Positions 16,233 through 24,201 of a stretch of DNA of 64,000 nt are shown here, piece by piece. Numbering within the stretch: the first letter of the stretch is position 1; every line of letters starts with the position of its first letter. This stretch comes from Xanthobacter autotrophicus Py2. GTDB taxonomy: Bacteria; Pseudomonadota; Alphaproteobacteria; Rhizobiales; Xanthobacteraceae. The stretch is taken from NCBI GenBank assembly GCA_000017645.1, contig CP000781.1:868001-932000 (forward strand), in the 5' to 3' direction. The translations under genes were made by a program, and so were the position numbers. The notes under the pieces were generated by a model that was not told the origin of the DNA, ran no database searches, and saw nothing but the letters and a program-made list of their open reading frames with translations.

Positions 16233-16652
16233 TCAGTTACCGCCCTCGGTGACGCCGGCATGGCGGAGCAGGTCACCGATACTGTCGGTTCCGATCTGAC
16301 AGCGGGCGATTACGCGGTCATAGGAAATGACGCGACCGCTGCTCCCTCCCTCGGTCGTACATATGACTTCGTGATGGAGAGCGATGCGTTCGAGGGCCGT
16401 TTTGGCCGCGGTGCCGCCGGGCTGGTGCAGTTCAGCCGCATTGAAATCCGCGAGCCGAACTTCAATCCATTCCTCGGGATCGGCCGTCTTACCAACGCAA
16501 AGGCCGTCTCCGTCACCGACGTATCGGACGACTCCGGAAAAGCGGACGCCGGGTTGACTCGGCAGTGGCGCCTCGCATGGGTCGGCGTGGACGGGAGCGA
16601 TGGCACCGAACAGGCTGAGCATTCCAGCGACGACGAGGGTGCGACAGCTCAC
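16233..16652 (-). CDS. Secreted thermonuclease-like protein, active site partly altered
   Basis: A GTG start at 16652 overlaps the integrase stop by 4 bp (GTGA). The product has 139 residues with an N-terminal signal peptide (about residues 1-23, ending PVHADPC). The body is a small SNase-like OB fold: VGDGDGLCVG corresponds to the usual VxDGDT segment, and VRLADFNAAEL to RLxGIDAPE. The Arg and Glu of that second motif are kept, but the calcium-binding Asp is Asn. Catalysis may therefore be weak or lost. Short secreted SNase-like genes are frequent beside rhizobial integrases. It is translationally coupled to the integrase. It could also serve as a non-enzymatic periplasmic protein. Confidence 0.72.
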   Translation of the reverse strand: MSCRTLVVAGMLSLFGAIAPVHADPCEAPLPSQPGVRFSGVVRYVGDGDGLCVGKTADPEEWIEVRLADFNAAELHQPGGTAAKTALERIALHHEVICTTEGGSSGRVISYDRVIARCQIGTDSIGDLLRHAGVTEGGN

Positions 16653-17902
16653 GCGGCCTGCTTAAATGTGTTGTTGGCCTTCTTCTTTTTGAGCAGCGCC
16701 CGAACGAACCTGTCCCACTTGGCCATGCCGGCGCGTTTTTCGACCATATAGTGCCAGCGGTCGTAGTGCTTGGAGCTGACGTCCTGGAGGGCGTGGTTTT
16801 GGAGGCGATCGCGGATTTCCTTCGACACACCCGCCTTGCCGGCAAGAGTTTTGAAAGTCCGGCGGAGATCGCGATTCGTCGCATAGGGGATCACGCCGCG
16901 GTCCCGCTGGCGCCAGACGAAGCTGTATAGCGTGCCGTGGCTGACGGGCTTCTTGGGATCCTTGGCCGAAGGGAAGAACCAGCCGTATTCGTTTGGCTTG
17001 ATGGACTCGATCAGTTCGGCAGCGAGCGAGGGCACCGGAACGGCGTGGGGCTGTTCGTTCTTGGTCTTGGACCAGTCGATGATTCGCTCCTTGGCGTCCC
17101 ATTGATCGACATGGAGTCGCGCAATTTCCTCGACGCGCTGGCCGGTCAGCATGATGAGTTGCACGGCGCGTGGATAGGAGGGATGGACTGGCGTGTCAGG
17201 GCATTCCAACCAGCGATAGAGCAGCACGAACTCGTCTTCGTCGAGCCAGCGAGTGCCCTTGACCTTGGGTTCGGTCGGGATGCCGGTTGCGGGATTAAAG
17301 GGGAGACGGAACCGGCGAGAGGATTGCTGCCGATAGTCGTTGTCGGACTTCATGCCCCAGCTGAAGGCAGCATGAAGGTAGGAGCGCACATGGTCGGCCA
17401 TCGACTTTGCGCCGCGCTCGTAGATCGGGCGGATCAGCTCGATAATTTCCTCGGCCTCGATCTCGCGGGCGAGGCGGTTGCGCCCGAGCGTGTCCGCAAT
17501 CTTGTTGAGGCCCTTTTCCGTTTCCTTCCAGGACGGCTTACCGGCTTCCTTGAGCGCGGCGACATAACCCTCGAACAAATCGGCGACCGTGCCGGGGCGG
17601 GTATCGGTGGCTATCTTGATGCTTCGGCCCTTCTGGATGACGTCGGCAAAGTCGCGCTTGTAGATCTCGCGGGCCTGCGCGAGCGACATCGACGGATAGG
17701 CACCGATCTTCTTCTTAGTGCGTTTGCCGTCGCGCCACTGCTGCGCCATCCAGTCGGCGGTGACACGCTTAGGCATGGGCTTGAGAACGAGGACGAGACG
17801 GCCGGTGCCGCGTCCTTCGCCATCGGCGAGGTTCTCTTGCTTGCGGCTGAGCTCAACGCGCCTCAGTGCATGCCGGATCGCGGTGTCGGTTAGGACGGGC
17901 AT
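16649..17902 (-). CDS. P4-type tyrosine integrase
   Basis: The protein has 417 residues. The N terminus (about 1-90) is the DUF4102-like arm-binding domain, with KKIGAYPSMSLAQAREIYKR. A core-binding helical domain follows. The catalytic domain shows LTGQRVEEIARL (first Arg), a TNRDLRRTF box in the HxxR position (His replaced, as in some integrases) and LQNHALQDVSSKHYDRW with the His and the tyrosine nucleophile. It should integrate and excise a genomic island. Its 5' end points at a radC gene that stops abnormally about 155 bp away, so the attachment site is in between and the island extends leftward through the defence genes. The downstream SNase-like gene is coupled by a 4-bp overlap. Confidence 0.93.
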   Translation of the reverse strand: MPVLTDTAIRHALRRVELSRKQENLADGEGRGTGRLVLVLKPMPKRVTADWMAQQWRDGKRTKKKIGAYPSMSLAQAREIYKRDFADVIQKGRSIKIATDTRPGTVADLFEGYVAALKEAGKPSWKETEKGLNKIADTLGRNRLAREIEAEEIIELIRPIYERGAKSMADHVRSYLHAAFSWGMKSDNDYRQQSSRRFRLPFNPATGIPTEPKVKGTRWLDEDEFVLLYRWLECPDTPVHPSYPRAVQLIMLTGQRVEEIARLHVDQWDAKERIIDWSKTKNEQPHAVPVPSLAAELIESIKPNEYGWFFPSAKDPKKPVSHGTLYSFVWRQRDRGVIPYATNRDLRRTFKTLAGKAGVSKEIRDRLQNHALQDVSSKHYDRWHYMVEKRAGMAKWDRFVRALLKKKKANNTFKQAA

Positions 17903-18115
17903 GACGTTTCCTCCTTTCCGGAGCTGGGATCGGTCGAGGAGAAACAGGGATCGCTAGTTGGGAGCGGAGGGCCGTTTTCTACCCCATTTACAGCCCCCAA
18001 TTTGCCAAAACCGCCCCCACTACGCAATGCCAAAAAAGCGCAATTTTGCTAGTGTTTCATCGTGCTTGAGCGTGATCCAGCGTGACTGAAAAGGGGTGAG
18101 TGGGGTGGTTGTGCA
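17903..18115. other. Probable integrase attachment junction at the cut radC
   Basis: This stretch covers the 154-bp gap between the integrase start and the abnormal radC stop, and continues to the radC sequence coding for HNHP (about 18,100-18,115). radC normally continues past HNHP with S/T-G-D-P-x-P-S. Here the frame leaves the family right after that motif and ends within 20 residues. The crossover should therefore lie around 18,060-18,110. The exact core cannot be fixed because the other half of radC is not in the window. Confidence 0.55.
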
Positions 18116-18443
18116 CGATGATCAGCGCGGAGGCGTTGAGCGCCAGGCTGCGCCGCAGCACCTCGCGCGGATAGACCGGGACATGATCGATCGTACCGAT
18201 GGCGAGGCATTCGTCCGAGATGAGCCGGTTCTTCCGGTCGAGATAGAGGACATGGAAGCGCTCCACCTCGCCGCGGATGGTGAGGGCGCAATAGTCCAAA
18301 ACCGCCTGCCAGGAGGACAGAACCGGGTTCTGATTGAGGTGGCGCAGCAGGATCTGGCGGGCTTCATAGACGACAGCCTGCTCCTGGGCCGAGAACCGGA
18401 GAGGCTGCGGGTCGCTGGCGGGCTTCCTCAAATGTCGCGTCAT
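18057..18443 (-). pseudogene. radC: RadC/JAB-domain protein, C terminus lost at island junction
   Basis: 128 residues remain. The N-terminal half is normal RadC-like: LDYCALTIRGEVERFHVLYL, NRLISDECLAIGTIDHVPVYPREV and ALNASALIIVHNHP. In intact members HNHP is followed by SGDPTPS, which completes the JAMM metal site, and about 30 more residues. Here it reads HNHPTHPFSVTLDHAQAR and stops. The loss of the second metal-binding segment should inactivate the predicted hydrolase. The integrase of the neighbouring island starts about 155 bp beyond, so insertion of that island explains the truncation. The gene belongs to the ardC-DUF2958-radC set common on rhizobial plasmids and integrative elements. 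Integration downstream of a regenerated stop is a less likely reading. Confidence 0.8.
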
Positions 18444-18563
18444 GTTCGTATTCCCCGACGGGCAGCCGGCCGGGCGCCGGGACTTTCACCGCGTCACGGC
18501 GAGAAGCGCCGCCCTCTGCCTCGGAGAGAGCGGCGCGGGATCGTAAAGCCGCAGAGCCGGACC

Positions 18564-18968
18564 TCAGTCTTTCCGGGTTTCCGTATCGGCGGCTTTCAGG
18601 GCCGATCCGGCATCGTCGCGAGCGCGGGTGTAGAGACGGCGCTCGGCCCCGCGGGCGCTGCCGGCGGCCCGGGCCGCCTCGGCCCAGACCGAGATCGGGA
18701 AATCGCCGGTGAAGAGCAGGTCGCGCTCGATGCCCATGCCGAAGGGCAGCCGGATCGATTCGAGTTCACTGAAGCTCCAGCTTCCGAGTTCGGGGCAGCC
18801 GACATCGGCCAGGCCGAACATGACGTCGCCGTCCTCATCGAGTTCGGTCGCGAGCCAGACGCCCGCGCCGAAGGGATTGAAGAATTTGACGACGGGAACG
18901 TGATCGACGCCGCGCTGCCGGCCATTGGCGAGGAGCTGCGCACGCTGGGTGCGGGTCAGGAGGATCAT
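18564..18968 (-). CDS. DUF2958 domain protein
   Basis: The protein has 134 residues. It begins MILLTRTQRAQLLANG and contains PVVKFFNPFGAGVWLATELD, then GLADVGCPELGSWSFSELESI. This is the diagnostic DUF2958 block. Function is unknown. The family is small, cytoplasmic, and nearly always found beside ardC and radC-like genes on plasmids and integrative elements, as here. Its ATG overlaps the stop of the ardC 3' fragment by 4 bp, showing that ardC and DUF2958 were one operon before the mercury transposon entered ardC. Transcription from the original ardC promoter is now interrupted by 12.7 kb of inserted DNA. Confidence 0.9.
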   Translation of the reverse strand: MILLTRTQRAQLLANGRQRGVDHVPVVKFFNPFGAGVWLATELDEDGDVMFGLADVGCPELGSWSFSELESIRLPFGMGIERDLLFTGDFPISVWAEAARAAGSARGAERRLYTRARDDAGSALKAADTETRKD

Positions 18969-19193
18969 GCCGCCACCCTCCGCTCGGTCGAGACCGCAAC
19001 CGATTCAGCGCCGTCCTCGTCAGTCAGATGCGCCAGCAGCCAGTCGGCCGCCTTGCTCGCCTGCGAGGCGGCGCGGACGATGGCGCGGTTGTCCTCGCGC
19101 AGCACCTCCAGCCAAGAGCCGATATAGTCGGCATGGCGTACGGTCGGCACGATGCCGAGCGAGGCGCAGCAGAAAGCCGCGTTCATCTCGGCG
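18965..19193 (-). pseudogene. ardC: ardC 3' fragment, separated by transposon insertion
   Basis: This fragment encodes the last about 75 residues of an ArdC-type antirestriction protein: AEMNAAFCCASLGI, then DYIGSWLEVLREDNRAI and ASKAADWLL. The codons before it (19,187-19,193) still read into the gene, and just beyond lies a TAA within transposon sequence. The missing front part ends at 31,913 with YAFEELVA. Joining EELVA to AEM restores the family sequence EELVAEM in frame. The fragment overlaps the DUF2958 start by 4 bp as an intact ardC would. Confidence 0.88.
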
Positions 19194-19221
19194 CGTTATC
19201 TGAACAGTCAAGCTGTCTCAG
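19194..19221 (+). repeat. Left inverted end of the mercury transposon
   Basis: Reading inward, TTATC (19,196-19,200) is followed by CTGTCTCAG (19,213-19,221). The same two blocks occur inverted at the right end (31,907-31,911 and 31,884-31,892), with two more bases between them there. No gene is evident between this end and 19,428. Confidence 0.7.
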
Positions 19222-19427
19222 CGGACTTTCATCAGCCGAAACCAGCCGATCTGGCGGCGTTGCGCGGTTTTAGAACGGGTGAGACACTCGGGAGTATCTG
19301 GAGGGCTGCTCTTCGCATTGCGGTTCGTGGTTTTTACGACTGCTCAGCGAACCGAATGCGACTGGTGAAGGGATTTCTTTCGTGCAGACTGCTCCGCGGC
19401 CGTACCGGTCGACCACCTCACTTACGC

Positions 19428-20774
19428 TCAAAGCATCTCGCCGATATCTGACGCGCCGCTGGGATATGCGAACATGGTGGTCTTCAACTGCTCTGCCGTC
19501 AGCCCTTGCCTGATCGCCAGTGCAAAGATGTTGATCACTTCGTCAGCGTGCGGACCGACAAGATGGGCGCCGAGGATGCGGTCAGTGTCCGCGTCGACCA
19601 ACGTTTTGAAGCCATACACCGTCTCGGCCTGCTGGCGTGCGGTGAACCAGCCGTCCACGCGCTCGGTCTTTACGCGAACGTTCAGGCCTTTCTCACGCGC
19701 CTTGGCTTCGCTCATGCCGACGGCTGCGATCGGCGGGATGGTGAAGGCGACACTCGGAACGCCTGTGTATTCAGGCCTGACCGTGTTGCCGTTGAGCAGG
19801 TTCGCCGAGACTACCTTCGCGTCATGGCTTGATACCGGAGTGAGCGGCGGTCCTAGGCCGGCGGCATCACCTGCTGCGTAGACCGCGGGGTTGGAGACGC
19901 TTTGCAAAAATCCGTTCAACGCCAGCCGCCCGTTATGGTGCTTTACGCTCCCGGCATCGAGATCGAGCGTCGCGAGCGCCGGCGCCCGACCCGCGGCATG
20001 GACGACCAGATCTGCGTCCATATCGAGTTCGCCGTCAGGACAGTCCGCCCGGACGCGATAGCCGTCTGATACCTTCTCAATGGCGGTCACCCCTGCCTGT
20101 GTGCGGACATTGATGCCGCGCTCGCTGAACTTGTCCATCAGCCAGCCGACGAGATCGGGGTCGAATTGCTTGAGCATTCGCTTCCCGTGCTGAAGAATTG
20201 TGACCTGTGCTCCGGCGCGCGCCGCGATGTGCGAAAACTCGGCCGCGATATAACCGCCGCCGACAAGGACGATGCGTTCAGGCAGGCTCTCCAGTTCCAG
20301 GAAGCCTTCATTGGTGATCAGGTGCTGCTCGCCCGGAATGCCGAGCGGCACGGCCTCGGCGCCGGCGGCGATCACGATACGGTCCGCCTCGATCCTCTCT
20401 CCTCCGAACTCGAGCGCATTCGGGCCGATAAAGCGAACGTGACCGTGGAAGGCGTGAATCCCTTTGTCGGCAAAGGCTTTCTCACGCTTCTGCGGTACCG
20501 GATCGGTGAAGCTGCGCTTGAAGGCCATCAGTCCCGTCCAATCGAGCGTCGCGTCCCCTTCGATTCCACGTCCGCTCATGCGCCAGGCGTGATCAGCCGC
20601 CTCGGCGCCGCCGACCATCATCTTCTTCGGATCGCAACCGCGCAAGGCGCAGGTGCCCCCGAAGGGCCGGAAGTCCGCGACGGCGACGCTCCAGCCAGCC
20701 GCACGAACCCTGTGTGCTGTTACGATCGCAGCCGTTCCCGTGCCGATGATCGCAAGGTCATATCTCTTCGCCAC
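19428..20774 (-). CDS. Mercuric reductase-like FAD oxidoreductase of the mer operon
   Basis: The GTG at 20774 is preceded by GGAGGAG at ideal spacing and gives 448 residues. The protein is a two-dinucleotide-fold disulfide oxidoreductase: GTGTAA near residue 11, GGTCALRGCDPKK with the redox pair Cys42/Cys47, VGGGYIAAEF for NAD(P)H, and YAAGDAAG for FAD. The C terminus has FAYPSGASDIGE where lipoamide dehydrogenase and glutathione reductase carry the catalytic HPT..E. The proton-relay His is therefore missing, as it also is in MerA, and the C-terminal CysCys pair of MerA is absent too. It lies 47 bp after merBA in the same direction and should be induced by mercury. Substrate is unknown; a role in thiol or metal redox balance is plausible. 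Confidence 0.85.
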   Translation of the reverse strand: MAKRYDLAIIGTGTAAIVTAHRVRAAGWSVAVADFRPFGGTCALRGCDPKKMMVGGAEAADHAWRMSGRGIEGDATLDWTGLMAFKRSFTDPVPQKREKAFADKGIHAFHGHVRFIGPNALEFGGERIEADRIVIAAGAEAVPLGIPGEQHLITNEGFLELESLPERIVLVGGGYIAAEFSHIAARAGAQVTILQHGKRMLKQFDPDLVGWLMDKFSERGINVRTQAGVTAIEKVSDGYRVRADCPDGELDMDADLVVHAAGRAPALATLDLDAGSVKHHNGRLALNGFLQSVSNPAVYAAGDAAGLGPPLTPVSSHDAKVVSANLLNGNTVRPEYTGVPSVAFTIPPIAAVGMSEAKAREKGLNVRVKTERVDGWFTARQQAETVYGFKTLVDADTDRILGAHLVGPHADEVINIFALAIRQGLTAEQLKTTMFAYPSGASDIGEML

Positions 20775-20821
20775 TAGATCTCCTCCAACATTGTCACGTT
20801 CGACATCCGAGCCTTCACGGC

Positions 20822-23125
20822 TCAGCCGGCGCAGCATGAGAGCTTCGCCACGTCCTTGTCGAAGGCAAGAGCCGCGAGCTTCAGGCCCTCAACGGTGGTG
20901 AGATACGGAAAGAGCGTATCCGCGAGGTCGTCGACGGTGAGGCCGTGCCGGATTGCCAGGGCCGCCGTCTGGATGCTGTCGGCTCCCTCCGGTGCGAGGA
21001 TATGCGCCCCGAGCAGCCGGCCGCTGCCAGCGTCGGCGACGAGCTTGATGAGCCCGCGTGTGTCTCGGGCGGCAATCGCGCGCGGCACCTGGTCGAGACC
21101 GATCGTGGAGACACGGACGGCGTGGCCGGCGGTCCGCGCAGCCGCCTCTGTCAGCCCGACGCTCGCCACCTGCGGATCGGTGAAGACGATGGCCGGCATG
21201 GCACTGTTGTCGTAGCGCAGGCTGTCGCCGTTGAGGGCGTTCTTCGCCGCGAGCTTGGCACCGTAGGCGGCCATGTAGACGAACTGATCGTGACCGGTGA
21301 CGTCGCCGGCAGCGTACACGCCCGATCTTGTCGTGCGCATGCGGTCATCGACGAAGATGCCGCCCTTCGGCGAGAGAGCGATCCCATGCTCGGCGAGCCC
21401 GAGACCTTCGATATTGGGCGCGCGGCCCGTCGCCACGAGCACCTGATCGGCGTCGATCGTGACGTCCTTGCCGTCGCGATGGACAGTGAGTGCAACACCG
21501 TCCGCGGTCTTGCGGATCGTCCGGTACGTGATGCCGGAAATCACCGCGATGCTCTCGTCCATGAAATACCCCGTCAGCGCCGTGCCGATCTCGGGTTCGG
21601 CCTCCGGAAGGAGACGCGAGCGGCACACCAGCGTCACCTCGACGCCGGCGCGGGCGAACATCTGGGCGAGTTCGGCCCCGATATAGCCGCCGCCGATCAC
21701 GAGCAGAGATCGGGGCAGCGCCTCGAGATCAAGCGCCGTCGTGCTCGTCAGGTATGGCACGGTCTCGATGCCTGGGATGACAGGGACGGCCGGTCGCGCG
21801 CCGGTCGCGATGATGATCTTGCCGGCTGAGACAAACGTGCCGTCCACCTGGACGCCGCCGTCCACGATGCGCGCCGGCCCTTCGCGATAGGCGATGCCGT
21901 TGTAAGCCGGGAGCAGGTCGGCGTACTTGGCCTGACGTAGCTCCGAAACCAGCGCGTCCTTCTGACGGACGGTTCCGCCCCAGTCGGTCAGTTCGGCCTC
22001 GGCCGTGATGCCGGCGAAACGTGCCGCGGCTCGGGCATTGTGGAGCGTCTCGGCGGCGCGGATCAGCGTCTTCGACGGCACGCAACCGATATTGACGCAG
22101 GTGCCGCCGATGGTGCCGCTGCCGATGAGGGCCACCTGGGCGCCCTGATCGGCTGCCGTGATCGCGGCCGAGAAGCCGGCCGAGCCGGCGCCGATGATGG
22201 CAAGGTCGTAGGAACCATTGTTGCGGCCATTCGTGCCAAGGCGCCGATGCGTCACGGGCCTGTCCGGCGATGCCGTATCGCCCGACGATTGAGGCTCACC
22301 TTGTGTCTCGGCCGCGTTGTTGCCGTGGCCGGCGATTGTGCCGATTCCGGCAAGGCTGGGCCCGAAGATCGCCCGACCTGCTTCGAGAGCTTCCTCGATC
22401 GACAGCCGGAATCCCGGCTCGTCTGCAGGACGCTGCCGGCGCCACGCGGCGAGGTGATCGTCGGAACAGAAGAAGGATGTTGCAGTGCACAGCGAGTTCG
22501 CAGCGCATCCGCCTTCGTAATGGACGCTGAGCCATACGACGGCCGTCGTCGGCTCAACGTCGGCCAGAGCCCGGCCCCGTTCCTGCGTGGTGATCCGGAC
22601 CGGCGCGCCGCAGTGGCGGCAGCGCGAGACGATCGAGATGTCTTGGTCGGTCATAGCGCCGATGCCGAGCGCGTCGACCGCGCACATCGCAGTAAGAGTG
22701 CGTCCGTCCAGTGTGACCCGGTGGCCGGTGTCGCGGTCGGTGAAGGGATACGCGCCGACAATCATGTCGCCATCGAGTACGACGAGGTCGCGACGGCGGA
22801 GCTCTTCGAGCAGCGCACGGACGGCTTCCTCGCTCAGCCCCGCACGCTTGGCAAGCGCGCTTGGGGTCGGGGCTCGCCCGTGTTCGGCGTAGAGCTGTAG
22901 CAACGCAACGCGCACGCGATCCGTGGCCGCCTCGTAGCCGCTCCAGCGGTTGAGCACATGGTCGGAGCCGACCATGGCCAGCAGGGCCTCCTTCACCACG
23001 GGTGACGAAACCACCGACCAGTCCGGAAACGTCACACCCGGCCGCACGGCCAAGCTCGGCACCGTTGCGGATGTAGAAACCGTCGCCTTGTCGCGGGACG
23101 CGGAGGATGTGCAGCAATCGTTCAT
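20822..23125 (-). CDS. merA: MerB-MerA fusion: organomercurial lyase joined to mercuric reductase
   Basis: The protein has 767 residues. Residues about 45-250 are alkylmercury lyase. MCAVDAL gives Cys148 and Asp151, and SLCTATSFF gives Cys213, matching the Cys-x2-Asp plus distant Cys triad of MerB. After a low-complexity linker (about 265-305), MerA begins: GAGSAG (312) for FAD, GGTCVNIGCVPSK with Cys343/Cys348, VIGGGYIGAEL, YAAGDVTG and the C-terminal vicinal Cys764/Cys765. The NmerA metal-binding domain is replaced by MerB. The fusion should split carbon-mercury bonds and pass Hg(II) straight to the reductase, giving volatile Hg(0). The start overlaps the merF stop by 4 bp. Both active sites look complete. 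Confidence 0.95.
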   Translation of the reverse strand: MNDCCTSSASRDKATVSTSATVPSLAVRPGVTFPDWSVVSSPVVKEALLAMVGSDHVLNRWSGYEAATDRVRVALLQLYAEHGRAPTPSALAKRAGLSEEAVRALLEELRRRDLVVLDGDMIVGAYPFTDRDTGHRVTLDGRTLTAMCAVDALGIGAMTDQDISIVSRCRHCGAPVRITTQERGRALADVEPTTAVVWLSVHYEGGCAANSLCTATSFFCSDDHLAAWRRQRPADEPGFRLSIEEALEAGRAIFGPSLAGIGTIAGHGNNAAETQGEPQSSGDTASPDRPVTHRRLGTNGRNNGSYDLAIIGAGSAGFSAAITAADQGAQVALIGSGTIGGTCVNIGCVPSKTLIRAAETLHNARAAARFAGITAEAELTDWGGTVRQKDALVSELRQAKYADLLPAYNGIAYREGPARIVDGGVQVDGTFVSAGKIIIATGARPAVPVIPGIETVPYLTSTTALDLEALPRSLLVIGGGYIGAELAQMFARAGVEVTLVCRSRLLPEAEPEIGTALTGYFMDESIAVISGITYRTIRKTADGVALTVHRDGKDVTIDADQVLVATGRAPNIEGLGLAEHGIALSPKGGIFVDDRMRTTRSGVYAAGDVTGHDQFVYMAAYGAKLAAKNALNGDSLRYDNSAMPAIVFTDPQVASVGLTEAAARTAGHAVRVSTIGLDQVPRAIAARDTRGLIKLVADAGSGRLLGAHILAPEGADSIQTAALAIRHGLTVDDLADTLFPYLTTVEGLKLAALAFDKDVAKLSCCAG

Positions 23126-23370
23126 GGCTTCAGGCCTTCATTCAGAATCTTCGTGTTGGAACAGACGACCTTTGCACGGCGATGATGGATGCCGCAGGCG
23201 ACAAGCCCGAGGCCCGCGGCGATCAGGGAAAGCACGACCAGACCCGAACCCGTCAACCACGCGCCGAGGCCGGCCAGCGGCGGGGGCACGGCAAGGAGTG
23301 GCGCCGCGCAGCAGATCGCAACGACAATGGCGCCTGCGGCGCCGGTGCGGATCAGGGCGCGGTCATGCAT
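23122..23370 (-). CDS. merF: Mercury transporter MerF
   Basis: The ATG at 23370 gives 82 residues. There are two membrane helices: GAAGAIVVAICCAAPLL, with the vicinal cysteines that carry Hg(II) across the inner membrane, and GLVVLSLIAAGLGLVACG. The loop between them and the C-terminal CSNTK provide further thiols, as in MerF. It hands Hg(II) to the cytoplasmic reductase. It starts 1 bp after the merP stop and overlaps merBA by 4 bp, so the three are made together. A longer upstream start is possible but would run into merP. Confidence 0.9.
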   Translation of the reverse strand: MHDRALIRTGAAGAIVVAICCAAPLLAVPPPLAGLGAWLTGSGLVVLSLIAAGLGLVACGIHHRRAKVVCSNTKILNEGLKP

Positions 23371-23371
23371 G

Positions 23372-23668
23372 TCAACTGCCTTGCTCCTGCGTCGGGCGGG
23401 CCGGATAGCCGGCATTCATGCTGGCGGCCGCGATGGCATCCGGGGTCGTCTGCGCGTCGTCGAAGGTCACGGTCGCGGTCTTGGCTTCGAACGAGACGGC
23501 CACCGTCGAGACCCCGGGGACCGCCGCCATCGAGGTCTTCACGATGTAGGGGCAGGAGGCGCAGGTCATGTTGTCGATGGCGAAGGTGACTGTGCGTTCG
23601 GTAGCGAACACGGCAGGCGCGGTCATCACCGACATGATCAAAGCAAGAGCACTCAAACTCTTCTTCAT
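23372..23668 (-). CDS. merP: Periplasmic mercury-binding protein MerP
   Basis: The protein has 98 residues: a signal peptide of about 22 residues (cleavage after VFA) and one heavy-metal-associated domain. NMTCASC holds Cys36 and Cys39, the Hg(II) ligands of the GMTCxxC loop. It captures Hg(II) in the periplasm and passes it to MerT. GAGGAG stands about 8 bp before the ATG. It follows merT by 21 bp and precedes merF by 1 bp. Nothing is unusual. Confidence 0.95.
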   Translation of the reverse strand: MKKSLSALALIMSVMTAPAVFATERTVTFAIDNMTCASCPYIVKTSMAAVPGVSTVAVSFEAKTATVTFDDAQTTPDAIAAASMNAGYPARPTQEQGS

Positions 23669-23689
23669 GGGACGGGTCTCCTCTTGGTG

Positions 23690-24115
23690 TCAGGCGGAAA
23701 GCAGCAGCGGGGCGACGTAGTCGAATGCGAAGGCGGCCGCGACGAGCACCGTCGCAAACCAGAGCGCGATCTGGACAATGCGGCTGGGGATCGGGCGCGC
23801 GCAGGCAGCATCCTCGGCGCAGGCCCGCCTCGGCTTCCAGTAGACGAGATAGAAGCCGTAGCCGAGAACGCCCGTCGTCCCGGCGACGAAGAGCGGCTTG
23901 TAGGGCGCGAGCGCCGTCAGATTGCCGATCCAGGCGCCACCAATGCCTAGGCTAAACAGGATGAGCGGGACGATGCAGCACGAGGAGGCGGCAAGCGCGC
24001 CGAGAATGCCGCCGACGGCGACCAGGCGCTGCCGTCCGACTTCGGCTCGGTCCGACGCGAGCACGTCGGTCGTGGCGGACGTCATGCCCGCCGTGCTGGG
24101 TCGCGATATATCCAT
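23690..24115 (-). CDS. merT: Mercury transporter MerT
   Basis: The ATG at 24115 gives 141 residues. There are three membrane helices. The first contains ASSCCIVPLILFSLGI, with the vicinal cysteines expected in MerT helix 1. A second thiol pair lies in the cytoplasmic loop (RRACAEDAACARP). The protein moves Hg(II) from MerP into the cytoplasm. It is the first gene after the MerR-controlled promoter, whose -10 box ends about 40 bp upstream. An N-terminal extension of about 30 polar residues precedes the core, so a start at the next Met is possible. Confidence 0.9.
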   Translation of the reverse strand: MDISRPSTAGMTSATTDVLASDRAEVGRQRLVAVGGILGALAASSCCIVPLILFSLGIGGAWIGNLTALAPYKPLFVAGTTGVLGYGFYLVYWKPRRACAEDAACARPIPSRIVQIALWFATVLVAAAFAFDYVAPLLLSA

Positions 24116-24156
24116 GTCCGATCTCGCTTTCCTTGCCGAAATCCTCATTGCGCAGT

Positions 24157-24187
24157 ACCATGCGGTCTGTAGCAACTACAGGGTCAA
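24157..24187 (-). promoter_or_regulatory. MerR-controlled mer promoter and operator
   Basis: On the minus strand, -35 TTGACC (24,182-24,187) and -10 CATGGT (24,157-24,162) are separated by 19 bp. This overlong spacer is typical of MerR-activated promoters. The dyad CTGTAGCAACTACAG (24,167-24,181) lies inside the spacer, as MerR operators do. It drives merT-merP-merF-merBA and the FAD oxidoreductase, with merR diverging 15 bp from the -35 box. Confidence 0.9.
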
Positions 24188-24201
24188 GAGGGATTTTTGC
24201 G

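Noticed and set aside
19152..19451. Short plus-strand frame crossing the left transposon end
   Set aside because: It spans the ardC/transposon junction and shows no conserved motif or ribosome site, so it is probably chance.
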